Shown: positions 8,230 through 20,459, numbered from the stretch's first letter. The stretch: 64,000 nt of DNA from Stachybotrys elegans (GCA_020746835.1 JAGPNK010000012.1:372001-436000); one strand, 5' to 3'. Program-made: numbers and translations. Notes: a model not told the origin generated them from the letters alone.

Positions 8230-9590
8230 CTAATCTGTCTTCTCCTTGGCTGCTCCAGCCATCTCGGCGTCGCCCTCCGCGTCTGTGCCTATCGGCTGCA
8301 TGTTTCGGAGGCCACCAGCCAGGGCGGCCACAGTACTCGCGGGCGAACCGGGACGGGTGGGGGGGGCACGAAGGGCTCGCGAACCTTGCAGCATCCCATC
8401 CAGCAACTCCGCGTTGGTCTCAGCGTATTCCGGCTGGGCCACCGCCATCTCGGCACGAAGGACCGCAAACGCCCTCTCAACCTCTTCTGCTGTATGCCCG
8501 GGTACCGGCACAGCAGGAGGAGGCATGGCAAGCCGGGCCAGAGCTTCGGCGGTCAGAGGGGCCTGGCCGGGGGGAGGGACCTGACCAGGAGGAGGGGCCT
8601 GGCCAGGAGGAGGGACGGGGCCAGGGCCAGGGCCAGCGGCAGCAGCAGCAGCGGCAGCACCACCACGATTGTCGCCCATCTCCGAGCCGGCGACAGTAGA
8701 CCCTATGGTCTGAGCTCGCCGCCATTCCAGCAGGAGGGGGTCGTGGGCGGGGGGGAGGCCTCGTTGGTCGGCGAGGGCGGCAAGGCGGGCTTGGAGCTCC
8801 TGCTGTTGTTGGCGGATGGCCGCCACTTGAGCCTCGTGGTAGGCTCGAGCCCAGGCAGCGTCTTGGGCCACACGAATGGCTTCGGCGGCGTCGGCGGCGG
8901 CAGCGGCGTCAGCGGTGGGAGCCTGGGCAGCGGCGGCGGCAGCAGCAGGAGGAGCACCGAGAAGGGCTCGGGCGGCCAGGTCGAGGGCGGCGGGGCCAGG
9001 CTCGATTGCTCGTCTCTCCAATCGAGGCATGTTCATGGGGGATATCCCATCGAACGACCGTTGAAGGAGGGGGAGCCCCTCGGGGAGTGACTGGGGAACT
9101 GGCCCAGTCCACGGAACCAAGGCAAGACCCGGCTCGTTGGCAACAGTCACTGGGCTGGAATGTATCTTCAGCCACAGCTCTCCTATAAGGACGTTAGATA
9201 TTGAATCTAGATGGTAGGGGCAAGTCAAAACTTACCATTCCTCTTATCAGCCAATTTCTTGGCCTGCACTCGACTGATGCCCCTTCGAGATCGTTCGTTT
9301 CGATAGGGGCAATCATGCTCACGGTGCCCTTCCAGACCACACTATGGATGGTATATGGGTTAGCAAGCTCACGGAGGGTAGAGTCGGATCGATCATACCG
9401 CAAAGCAGGCAGCAGGGAGATTTCGAGGGGCTCCGTGGCCTCCTCGTCCTCCTCGTCCTCCTCGGCCTCCTTGGCCGGCACCACCCTGCTTCACGTTATC
9501 TTGGCCTTTTTTAGGGGCCATACCATGCTTTTGCTCATATTGGGCGAGAGCTGCGCCATACCCTTCACCAAAAGTCTTGCGGTACGACAT
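8230..9590 (-). CDS. RGG / CCHC zinc-knuckle protein, copy 4 (best preserved)
   Basis: Three exons: 9590-9399, 9341-9236 and 9182-8230, giving 416 aa with no stop. Exon 1: MSYRKTFGEGYGAALAQYEQ, then a Gly/Arg tract with several RGG triplets (residues 36-53). The first intron (GTATGA donor, TTGCTAAC branch site, CATAG acceptor) removes two in-frame TGA, a TAA and a TAG, and joins Cys62 to Cys65. The result is CFACGLEGHREHDCPYR, a perfect CX2CX4HX4C knuckle (C62, C65, H70, C75) followed by a basic stretch. Exon 3 carries NEPGLALVPWTGPVPQSLP, LLQRSFDGISPMNMPR, then about 200 residues rich in Ala, Gln and Pro. The ATG directly follows an ACAG acceptor as in copy 1. Nucleic-acid binding is inferred from knuckle plus RGG; no function is known to me. 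The long antisense frames here are composition artefacts. Confidence 0.7.
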
Positions 9591-10100
9591 CTGTTCTCAC
9601 GTTAGTCTTGTCAATGTCATACGGTCTGACCATGCAGAAGCAGGTGCAATTAGTAAACGTGAAGAGTAGGGATGAACGTACGGTGAATTCTCTGCTTCTT
9701 GGCGTTCTTCTTCGATTGACCTGATGAAATATAGATCGCAAACTAACTTCCAATATCTGGTTAGTTCTTCCTGGGTCATGCTTCAAACCTGTGGTGACTT
9801 CTAGGCGTCGAGAGGCATACCTGTGCGTGCGCAGAAATTTTCAAATCGAAGGTGTTGAAGGAAAAAAGAAGAAGAATTCAAAGTCGAGAGGGAGAAGGGC
9901 TTTGGCTACGCGTTATCAGCGGTTAATTTTTGAAATCCGTGCAGTTGTGCGCCTTCGGCAGCCGCTCGCAGCTGTAGATAAGGCCACAATCTTTTGGCAG
10001 CGCATACCATCCCATATCCTGTAAGTGGTCATTAGTCTGATACTCAGGTCAACACCCGATGAAAGTGACAGCATTACCACGGCAGACGTATTCCGCGCGT
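9591..10100 (-). other. Conserved 5' leader of zinc-knuckle copy 4
   Basis: A probable exon at about 9682-9790 ends ACC/GTACGT, and the intron runs to the ACAG just before the ATG at 9590. Its frame reads TNQILEVSLRSIFHQVNRRR, comparable with the leader of copy 1. Further upstream are a GACTTCTAGGCGTCGAGAGGC block and GAAGAA-rich DNA, also shared with copy 1. I could not identify an upstream start codon. Confidence 0.4.
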
Positions 10101-10362
10101 TGTTCAGTCAAAGTATGCAAACACAGCCGACTCCATGGCATCTGAGACGTATTGACACATCACGCCGCGCAGCAATTTCTACCGACAACGTCCCTTGATG
10201 GAAGGCAGCGGGCTGAATGTCTTGCCGCGTCGGTGCTCTTCACAAGCCGTTAAGTCGACTTCCTTGCACTCGTTCGTGCTCGGCAGGGTTTGCCACTGAC
10301 TTGGTATAGCAGGCCGCCATGGTACGCGAAGACCCTAGAGCGTTAGAAGGTGATTCCTATGT

Positions 10363-10617
10363 TTACCAAAGACAGCCGTGTCTCTCAATATGCCTTTGAT
10401 TTCCATCTGTGCCGAGTCTTCCAGAGGGTGGTATCGCGCGCCATCCCGACAAGAATCCCGCCGACATCAGGTCGTAATTTTTGCACTCGACACAACATGC
10501 AATACCTTGCCGAAATTCTCCCTTATACTTGGAGTGGTCTGATCTTCGACGGTCCAGCCAAGACTCGCGGTTACACAGATTGGGATTGTCTTGTATGCGC
10601 GGGCATTGGCAGGACAA
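10363..10617 (-). pseudogene. Possible fragment of a GATA-like finger protein
   Basis: The minus strand reads NPNLCNRESWLDRRRSDHS and, 12 residues later, GIACCVECKNYDLMSAG. The order 'NPxxC ... CxxC + aromatic/basic' resembles modules 1 and 6 of the protein encoded at 11204-14264 (CANPQC ... CDGCVRYY). Only one module is visible, and no gene continues on either side. The match is weak and could be chance. Confidence 0.3.
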
Positions 10618-11203
10618 GCCTTACGTCTCCAAAATCTACTTCAATACTCGGACCTTATTTACAATATTGAAAGGAACATGTTCCCTTGCTCCCAAAACCG
10701 AGCGATCAGGGCAATGGTCGCATTCACGGGCATGTACATCGACTAGTCAGCCATCCCTACCTTACCCATGTCGGTTACTGCCGTGGCGGGCGTACCTGAC
10801 ACACCTTGCCATCTGGGGAAATGGATCGCCAAAATCTGGGGAAGCAGACGCCCATCAAAGCATCAGAACACCCAGCGCCAGCCAACACGTCCACACGTCT
10901 GCATAACTGCAAAATGTAGCCCATGCTCCCAGGGTGAAGCCTGCAGGCCTTGAGGCATTGAGGTATCGAGGCCTCAGGCCACTGGTGGGCCGTGTCCCAA
11001 TCGGGAATCGCCCACCCAGTACTGAGAAGAGAGGGAAGGAGCGGACGAGGAGGAGGAAGGACAGCAAGCTGGAAACGGATTCCGAAATTTTAGTTTTCAG
11101 AAATTGTCATTTACGAAGAATACACGATTTTACTGTCCAGATTCGTTTATTGTGTGATCCATTACTGTCCAGGTTCGTTATTGTTGTAATACTGATTGAC
11201 AGG

Positions 11204-14200
11204 ATGGCTCGACAGCAAAAGACCCCCAAGACCCCCAAGACCACTGGTGCGAGTGCCAGTGGCACCAAGAGTACCGCCAAAGCCACGGGCGGTACTTCCT
11301 CGAACTCAGTGGCATCGTCGAGCAGTTGTACGTACCGAGCCATTGGGACCGATATTGACTTATACTGATCATCTTACAGTGCTGCCGACCCCCTCCACCC
11401 GACCGACCCGGCGAACTGCTGCTGCAGCACGAGCCTCAATAGCCGAAGTCCTTTCTTCCATTGGCCATGAACGGTCTGGCCAAGCTCCTCATGAACGGTC
11501 TGAGGAAATTCTCCATGAAGGGTCTGGAGAAGATCTCCATGAAGGGTCTGGAGAAAGTCTCCATGAAGGGTCTGGAGCACGGTACCATGAAGGGTCTGGT
11601 TCCGAACATGACGACTCTGATTGCCATTCCGATTGTCAGTAGAGCTGTCAGTCGGACTGTCATTCGGATTGCTCTGATGACGAGGGTGAGGAGGAGCTGG
11701 AAGGACTTGAGGATATCCTCGAGGACGACCCGTACCTCGCGATCCCCGGAGAGGAGGTGGAAGATGAGGAAGATGGTGATGAAGACGAGGATGAAGACGA
11801 GGATGAAGACGAGGATGAAGACGAGGATGAGGACGATGACCAGTACCTCGACCCGAATGGGAAAGGGAAGCGTCCCGCCCGCACGTCAAAGAATCGTCGC
11901 CTGTCCAAGAAGCCCCGTGTCGATTCCCTCCCCATTTCGCACACCGACGCAGCGGCATGGGTTGAAGAATGCAATTGGCAGTACCAAGTACCCGATGATG
12001 ACGACGATATGGCGAGGTTTCGCGAAAAGATGCGTGCCATACTGGACGCACTGGCGGGATGGGCCCAGGCCATAGGGTCCGATTGGGAAGCGAATCGCGA
12101 CTGGATGAGGCAGAGAAGACCAGAACGAGAGATGACGGTCGGCTTCTATCGGCTGTTCAGATCAAAGCCGGCCAATGAGATCTTTGACCTCGTCACCAAT
12201 GGAATGCCATCCCAATCCCAGAAGGTCTTTGGATCGTGTAAGAACCCGACGGACCTGTTGGATCTTCCCGAAGCTTCGTTGGACCTCAAGCATCGTCTGA
12301 CGTACTTGGACATCCCCACTGGAGGCCAAGATGCTAAAGTCTACATCGGCTCCAGCTTGGCCAAGGCCGGTGGCGGTTACAGGTTAAGGCAGCACTGGAG
12401 AGCGGCCACTGGTCGCAGAGGAGATCACCGCCAGTATCACCAATACCTTTCAAGGCAAGGTGTGGAGGCCAACTTCCGGGTTGCTGGAGTGTACCAGAAT
12501 CCAGATCTGGAAATATTGGACCACACGTTCCAGGACAATTTCAGATGCCTTCCTGTGTTGCTCGAGGGACTCCTTTTTGTGTATCTTGGAGTTTATGTGT
12601 GGGAACCTGGCACTGAGGGATCCGGCTACCTACCTGCCAAGTCCTTTGATCTGGTCGACCGGATACGCTATGAAGTGAAGGGTCTCGTCTCCTTTGCACA
12701 ACATCGGCTTAACCAGGCATGGCCTTTGGTCCAAGGTCCCAATGGAGGCATGAGTCGGGCACGGCAATGCGCAAATCCGCAATGTCTACGCCCATTCAAG
12801 GGGAATAAGGATCCAGTCGTGCCTGGTGCGAAGGTCGCGATTGGTCGTTATCATACTGAATCGGATCCCCTGGGATCGGTATATTGCGATGGCTGTGTGA
12901 GATACTACAGGAAGCACAATGCGCACCGCTCTAGAGAAGGACAAATCAATCCCAGATGGCGGTTTGAGCAGGACCCGCAGACCATCAACCAAGCCTGGCT
13001 TAGTAGCCATGAGCGCAAGTGTCACAATACGGACTGTGGTGTATCGATCCACCCTCAGGCAACATTGTTCGGTTTGGAGGCAGGCATCAGATGCCAGAGG
13101 TGCTTCACATATAGGAGGCGAACACAGCGTGAGTGGTCATCCGACGATGAACCCCATGCCGAGGGGCAATGTTCGAGATGCGGCAAAGCAGGAAGTCGTG
13201 TCTTTGACTCGATGTACCTTGACATGACAGATTCGAGACAAATCATACGCAATGATTTGTGCATGCAGTGTTACGCCTTGCGTTGCTCGTTCCTATCTGA
13301 TGATATTCCTCCTGAGCCGCAACGATGTTACTTTTCCGTTTGCCACAACGCAAAGCACGAAGGAAATATCGCGCCTGCCCTGATAGAGAACATCGAAGAG
13401 CACACCTGGCGCTGCTACCGGTGTGATTATGCTTATATTGCACAGGGCAACGTCGAGCTCTCCTACTCTGATCTCAATGCACCTGTTCCCAATCTCCCTC
13501 CTGGGCCCATCTCCAGCCATAGGTTCAACGAAACCAAGTGCATAAGCTGTGATGCATACGGCACTTGGTGGAAATGGATCAAGAAAGATTCGGGCTTCCA
13601 ATGCCAGGCTTGTGCTGGCCCTGAAGCATCTCTCTGCGGGAATCCACACTGCGATACCTTCCCGTTAAAGACATGGCCTGAATTATGCGATGATGGCCAG
13701 CCACGGTGCAAGCCGTGTAGAGAGTACCGCAAGTATCATAAGAAAGACAGAGAAGGCCCATATAAACCCAAGAGCCGGGTTCTGTCTCCTGGGGTGGGCA
13801 CATGTGGAAATGAGGCTTGCGGCGCTGAGAACAAGAAGCTCTACTGGCATGACGGCATGAACATATGTCGCACCTGTCGGAAATACATGATAAAAAGAGG
13901 GAAGAATCGTGTCCCCGACAAGAATCGTGTCCCCCGGAAGAATCGTGTCCCCTTGGAGATACCTGTACTGCCAAATATATGCTCCAACTGCGGGCTGACA
14001 GGGTCTTCGAGGTACAGGACCAATGCGGGACGCCGACGGTGCTGCGCCTGCGATAGCTACTTTCGCAAGCATGATGGCATCGAGCGCCCAGAGAGCCTCT
14101 GGAATCCTCAGTCTCAGCCTCTGCCAGACATCTGCTTCAATTGCGGGACCACCTCTGCTGATCGATACACTGTCGCCAGGGCAGATGGGCACAAGAGGTG

Positions 14201-14264
14201 CAGAACATGCGCGAAATACCTCAGCAACCATGGCAGAGAAAGGCCAGTGCCAGGAACAGGCTGA
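11204..14264 (+). CDS. GIY-YIG nuclease-like protein with nine GATA-like zinc modules; one internal TAG
   Basis: Model: exon 1 at 11204-11327, intron GTACGT...TTACAG, exon 2 at 11380-14264, 1,002 codon positions. The N-terminus is Lys/Thr/Ser-rich, then six 8-residue HEGSG repeats (positions 70-117), an SDC-rich stretch broken by TAG at 11640-11642 (position 129), and a Glu/Asp run. Residues about 345-450 look like a GIY-YIG domain: KVYIGSS (VYIG 362-365), RLRQHWRAATGRRGDHRQY, NFRVAGVY and Glu437 in VLLEGLLFVYLGVY. From about residue 505 on, nine modules alternate CX4C or CX2C with a later CX2C; the last two read CSNC...CCAC and CFNCGTT...CRTC...NHGRERP, close to GATA fingers. No intron of frame-preserving length can remove the TAG. 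A product from the ATG at 12009 would keep all domains (751 aa). DNA binding and cutting are inferred. Confidence 0.7.
11463..11606 (+). repeat. 24-bp coding tandem repeat, six units
   Basis: Six successive 24-bp units of the form CTCCATGAAGGGTCTGGAGA plus four bases encode HEGSGEDL-type octapeptides. The three middle units are almost identical, so the array has expanded or been homogenised recently. A second coding array (GATGAAGACGAG units) follows from about 11763 and encodes the acidic run. Confidence 0.9.
13902..13955 (+). repeat. 18-bp coding tandem repeat, three units
   Basis: AAGAATCGTGTCCCC plus three variable bases occurs three times in frame and encodes KNRVPx. It forms a basic linker between the seventh and eighth zinc modules of the surrounding gene. 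Confidence 0.9.
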
Positions 14265-15182
14265 TGAGGACATCCAAGTGGATAGACGCTGCCTCATGAA
14301 GATGATTTGGATTGGCAGACGGCATGGAAAGAGGACACATTCCTTTCCTTGCATATTATATTGAACTAATGAAGCCTGATAGAGTAAACGTATTGACAGC
14401 GCGGAAAGATGACACATCCCTTTCCTTGCATATATATATATATTGGCCGAGGAAGCCATGGCTGAGTGGCCATGGTGGAGGCTACCAGGGCGACAGGCTG
14501 GCACCTTCACGTGGTGTCCTGGGTCAGTAACTATAGGCATGTCCAGATGGAGATGTCTTTGGTGAAGCTAAAACCAGCCTACATGCATGGTGAGTTGAGC
14601 ATGAAGTGGTGTTGTGGATAGGTAGACGATACAATGAAACCAAAACCAGACTACGCGTGGTAAAGGAGGGCGAAGTGAGTGTCGTGGCGTTCTTGTCCGC
14701 AATGATTGTTCGATGAGACGCCCCTATGGACATACCCTGACAGGAGAGACGGGCAATCGAGTCTGCTGCCGTGGCCGCTACGCAACCCCCATGTCTATTG
14801 GAGTGTCTTGGTGACCGTCCAGGCTGGTCTTGCTATTATCTGCAGCTGCTTGCCGACATTGAGGCCAACAATCAATTTACTGCGCTCCTCCTCCTCTCTC
14901 ATTACGAGTTCCGCACGACCCAAGGTGTCCAGCCATAGTGAAAGAAACTAAATCAGAGCTGGAGAGTGGCTTGAGATGGGCGAGGGTCATCAGCCCCAGC
15001 ATAAAACGTGAGGATCGGAAAGTAGTCTACGAGGCAAAGCTGTCGATGTACAAACAAGTATGCACTGTCCTAACGCCTGAATACATACATATACAACCAG
15101 ATAAATGAACAAGTGGATGCCGTCCACCATTTTCGCCTGGCACGTCCACTTATCGGCGTGCTTGTAATCATTTCACGTTATG
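14265..15182. other. Gene-free stretch with two small duplications
   Basis: A stretch of about 45 bp with GACACATTCCTTTCCTTGCATAT at about 14333 recurs at about 14409, followed by a TATATATATA run. A second pair (AAAACCAGCCTACATGCATGG and AAAACCAGACTACGCGTGG) lies at about 14569 and 14643. Nothing protein-coding is supported. The last 400 bases may hold the 3' end of the minus-strand gene that stops at 15183. Confidence 0.45.
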
Positions 15183-15830
15183 CTAAACTTCAACAGGGCC
15201 CTGACTACGCGTCTTGCGGGCGGTACGTCCGATTGGAGGGGGATTCTTCTCCTTCTTAGCCCTGACGGCACTCTTGGGGACGGCGTCCCCATTCATCTTC
15301 ATCTTCTTATCGGCGGGCTCGCAGGCAGTCATGGAGAAGGTCGAACCCCCGTTTGTCGCCTTGGGAGCCGGTCCCATCTTGCGCTTGTCGCCTGGAACGG
15401 CCTTGTCGGTAGGAGCAGCCTCAGGAACCTCTTCAGCGGCCGACATCTTGGGGGTAGACTTGGGTCCCTCCACGCCGGTGGTGACGGTAGGCTCGTCGGC
15501 CAGGTTCAGCACAGGGCGCGGAGTCCCCCCAGCCGGCGTATTGTTTTCCATGGGCGTCTCGGGGACCGACATGACTTCGACGGGCTTGGGCGGACTGACA
15601 GAAGGACCTGCGCCATCAGGAACGGCAGCCTTTGTCTCGGTCGCGTCCTTGGATGAGGCAGAAGGAACTACTACAGGCACGCCAGCTTGGGCTTCGGGAG
15701 CACCAGGCGCGGGCTCGGCGACTGTGCGCGTCAGTATGCTGTACACCAATGGTGATACGCACGATGTCGCAATGGCACGTCGACGCTGCGGCTTACCTTT
15801 GTCGATGGCGGGAGCGATGCCGTCGGCCAT
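15183..15830 (-). CDS. Conserved-type hypothetical protein, basic C-terminus
   Basis: ATG at 15830. A 75-bp intron (15796-15722, GTAAGC...GCACAG) is a multiple of three and leaves the frame open, but splicing is likely because its borders are good. The product is 190 aa: MADGIAPAIDKVAEPAPGAP, then a disordered Pro/Ala/Glu/Thr-rich body. The C-terminus is strongly basic (DKKMKMNGD, RAKKEKNPPPIGRTARKTRS), which suggests nuclear or nucleic-acid association. No domain is recognised. It is divergently arranged with DPM1, about 870 bp apart. Function unknown. Confidence 0.7.
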   Translation of the reverse strand: MADGIAPAIDKGKPQRRRAIATSCVSPLVYSILTRTVAEPAPGAPEAQAGVPVVVPSASSKDATETKAAVPDGAGPSVSPPKPVEVMSVPETPMENNTPAGGTPRPVLNLADEPTVTTGVEGPKSTPKMSAAEEVPEAAPTDKAVPGDKRKMGPAPKATNGGSTFSMTACEPADKKMKMNGDAVPKSAVRAKKEKNPPPIGRTARKTRSQGPVEV

Positions 15831-17465
<1,635 letters not shown>

Positions 17466-17541
17466 GCGGACAAGAATGGCCCATCATAGGTTGCGTTGGA
17501 CTCGGCGTTAAGGGGCAGGCATAGTAATAATACATGATATC

Positions 17542-18438
17542 CTACATGTTTCTCCCTCCCGTCACCATTAGAGTCTGCCCCGTCACGTAGGAGAGGAGTG
17601 GGCTTGCTAACGCCAGGATGCTGCTCGCCGCCTCTGTAGCCGTCCCGGGTCTCCTCAACGGGATATCCGCATACGCCGACTCCTCTCTCCCCTGGATCTG
17701 CTTCTGCGGGATTCCAATAGCAATCTTCTCCCCATCTGGACCCGTCACAAATGCACCGTCCTCCTTGGGCGCCGTCAGCCTCGTCAGAATATGCCCAAAG
17801 GCCACGGTGTTGGCACGCACGCCAAACGCCGGGCCCCATTCCTTGGCAATCGTCTTGGTGAAGCCCGTGATGCCCGCCTTGGCCAGCGCGTAGTTGAGCT
17901 GCCCAGCGTTACCGTGGATACCCGTCGTCGAGGATACATTTACGATGCAGCGCGGCTCGCCGTCCTTGACGCGGAAGAAGGGCGCTGCGGCGCGCACAAG
18001 TTGGAACGGCGCCGTGCAGTGTACGGCGATCATAGAGTCCCATTGCTTATCCGTCATTTTGTGAACCACACCGTCCCAAGTGTAGCCGGCATTGTTGACG
18101 ATGATGTGAATCTTGCCGTTGCCAAAGTCGGCAGCCTTCTGGACGAGGCTCTCTATGTACGCCTTGTCAAGCAAGTCGCCAGGAACGCTTATGGCCTGAC
18201 TTCCGATGCTGGCAGCAACCTCGTCGCATTTCTCTTTAATTTGTTAGTTTGAGCGTAGAAGCAACAATTGATACGTACTGGCGTCAATGTCGGCCACAAT
18301 GACTTTGGCGCCTTCGTTGGCAAACAGACGAGCAGCTTCGGCGCCAATGCCCTGCGCGGCACCCGTGATGATGGCTACCTGACCGGTTAATAAGCCACGC
18401 TTGAGGTGGGAAGCAATCTGTGAGACGCGGTCTGCCAT
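17542..18438 (-). CDS. Short-chain dehydrogenase/reductase (FabG-like)
   Basis: NAD(P)-dependent oxidoreductase. Exons 18438-18279 and 18233-17542 with a 45-bp intron give 283 aa. The ATG chosen (MADRVSQ) is the first true ATG; the upstream in-frame codon is GTG. It has the Rossmann motif TGAAQGIG (residues 25-32), VNNAGYTWDG around residue 100, Ser154/155 in NVSSTTGIHG and the catalytic Tyr168-x3-Lys172. The C-terminus RPGTATEAASSILALAS ... SYVTGQTLMVTGG is typical of 3-oxoacyl-ACP-reductase-like enzymes. The residues between 210 and 255 include an insertion with KEDGAFVTGPDG. The gene ends 77 bp from the DPM1 stop (convergent). Substrate unknown; a mitochondrial fatty-acid-synthesis or secondary role cannot be separated. 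Confidence 0.92.
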
Positions 18439-18657
18439 GTTGAGCACTGAGAATTGATCAAGCTCAGGTGGCCGTCGCTATTAGGATGCGTGGTAACATA
18501 TTTGGCAGGCTGACAAGCATGCCGAGGTAGTACCCCGCCACCAGCGCGGGGTGGACTGACCTGACAAGTTCATCTGCATCAACATTTACCACATACGGTC
18601 AGACAAGGGTACTATTATGGCAATCTCATTAACCTCATTATCCATCATATGGCGCAA

Positions 18658-19936
18658 CTACAACTTAAAGTCTGCATTCGTCTTTTCCCAGCCAGCCGGT
18701 GTCTCATTCAGACCAGCCACCCGCTCCGCCAGCCTCAGCTTGAGGTTGCGACTCTTGTCTGTGCACAGCTCGTACGTGGTCGAGAGGTTGAAGAGCAGCG
18801 TGCGCGATGTCTGGCCTGCCCTTACCAGCCCCTCGAGCAGTTCCCGCCCCTGCGAGTGTCAACACGGAATCCCTGGAAAGTAGTGGCTGGCTTACCTCTT
18901 GCATCCTGCCGAGGTAGAGGAGACACACGGCTTTGTTCACGCCCACCATTTCATCGTCCAGGTCATCCAAACTCTGCCACTCCTCCAAAGCAGCCTCAAA
19001 GTCAGCGTCTGCCATGTTGCAGAGTGCCAATATCACCTTTTCGGCCGTCCCGCCCTCGCCAGAGCACTGCCTCGCACAGTCGCGCGCGTTTTCCACGTCA
19101 CCCACATGCAGCCAGAGCAAGGCTTTTGAGAGCACCATCTTGTCATCGCCTCGGTCCTTCAAGGATGCCAGGTGATGTGCCGCGCCAGCCGTATCCTCCA
19201 TGTCGATGAGCGCGCTCGCCACCTTGATCCCCAGATCGCGTAGACGTGCCTTCCACAGCTCTCTGGATGAGTTGTCGTGCTGAGCGGCGGCTTTAATGAT
19301 GTGATCGCGCGCCTCACGGGCGAGTTCGTGGTAGCTCATAACGGAGCGGCGGCGATCCCCAAAGCCCAATCCTTGCAGGCGCACAATCAGCACCCGTAGT
19401 TCCCACGGTACGAGATGCTCGCCCGTAGCATCGTCGACGTAGACTCGCGGATCGCTAAGGTCCTCGAGGGCTTTGACTTCCTGGGCCGCCAGCGGTGTGG
19501 CGTCAATTAAAGTCAGACATGCCAGCCTCGTGTAGAGCAGCTCAAAGATGCGCTTCGAGTCCCGGGGGTCTAGGGGACCGCTCGCACTGGAGCCCGTGAG
19601 TTCCTGGACTGCGGCTATGGCTGCGGCGCGGAAGTGGCCTTTGGCGATGAGGTCCTCGAGGGGCACGCTGGCGTCAGGCTGTTTGACCGAGTTGCGGAAA
19701 GCGGTGGGGACGTTGAGAGGCGTCAGCGGGTGGTAGATCTCGGGGCGGAGCAGAAAGGAAAACTCCTTTGGCCGGGCTTCCCCAAGCTGGGGAACTGGCG
19801 ACGCTGCAGCCGAGCGTCGGATGCCTGACGGGCTTCTGAGCGGCGTGCTCTGCTGCGTTGGGCTGAGCTGCGCGGCCTGGGCTGCGGCCACAGCAGCGGA
19901 CGTCAAGGGGTCGCTGGTCACGTCAATACGAGTCAC
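18658..19936 (-). CDS. TRAPPC12-like TPR protein (5' end unresolved)
   Basis: Likely subunit of the TRAPP vesicle-tethering complex. Exons 19936-18896 and 18849-18658; the intron GTAAGC...TCGCAG restores the proper end GRELLEGLVRAGQTSRTLLF ... NETPAGWEKTNADFKL. About 410 residues are readable. A Ser/Thr/Pro-rich N-terminus leads into RPKEFSFLLRPEIYHPLTP, followed by helical TPR-type repeats (LLWLHVGDVENARDCARQC, VNKAVCLLYLGRMQE). The frame opens at a GTG, and no in-frame ATG precedes it. An upstream ATG near 19971 would need an intron I could not place. The complete N-terminus is therefore unknown. Identification rests on recalled family features. Confidence 0.75.
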
Positions 19937-20459
19937 AGGGTGAGTGGCGGGCCATACTCTTCAGCATCGAGTGGTCCTTTCGTAGAGGATCGCGGTCTCG
20001 TGGCTGGGACCTGTCAGTTCACTGCACGGACAATCACTCAGTGCGTGCACACCTTTTGTAACGGATGATTTATTTCTGGAATGGCCCTTGCTGAGAGTTC
20101 TTTGCGGCGAGCTCATGGCTGCAGTCAACAGAGGGTGATACGCTCAAGATGCGACGTTCGAAGCCTGGAGCACAAGCTTGATGGAGCGGCTGGTCACGTG
20201 TCCGTCAATCACCAACCGAATCTGTCGACCTCCCCTGCCTACCTGCATTCTGTTAATGAGCACACTCTTCCGTCAACTACATTACCTTAGTCTTTGCCAT
20301 TCAGTGCAAGTAGCGGGTCTGTTGTCGCCGTTCCATCCTCCTTCCAGTCCACTGCCAGTCCTGGGAGCCTCGCTAAGTATGCATTCACTCACCAAACTTC
20401 CTCGGCCCTCACTAACGTGCATGCAAGATATTGTACCATTCCGTACCGCCCGACATCCC
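19937..20459. other. Region upstream of the TRAPPC12-like gene
   Basis: Should hold its promoter and possibly a first exon. No other gene is supported. It marks the change from conserved genes to relic-rich DNA. Confidence 0.4.

Noticed and set aside
8386..9090. 234-codon plus-strand frame antisense to the zinc-knuckle gene
   Set aside because: Gly/Arg-rich shadow of an Ala/Gln/Pro-rich reading frame; no family resemblance and no own start context.
9342..9398. Stops in the middle of the zinc-knuckle gene read as mutation (RIP-like CAG to TAG)
   Set aside because: The stretch has a GTATGA donor, a GCTAAC branch site and a CATAG acceptor. Removing it restores a perfect CCHC knuckle, so it is an intron.
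11374..12051. 225-codon minus-strand frame over the HEGSG repeats
   Set aside because: Its repeats are the reverse complement of the coding tandem array in the plus-strand gene.
13683..14540. 285-codon minus-strand frame
   Set aside because: Antisense to the finger modules; Cys codons in the sense frame explain its openness and no domain is visible.
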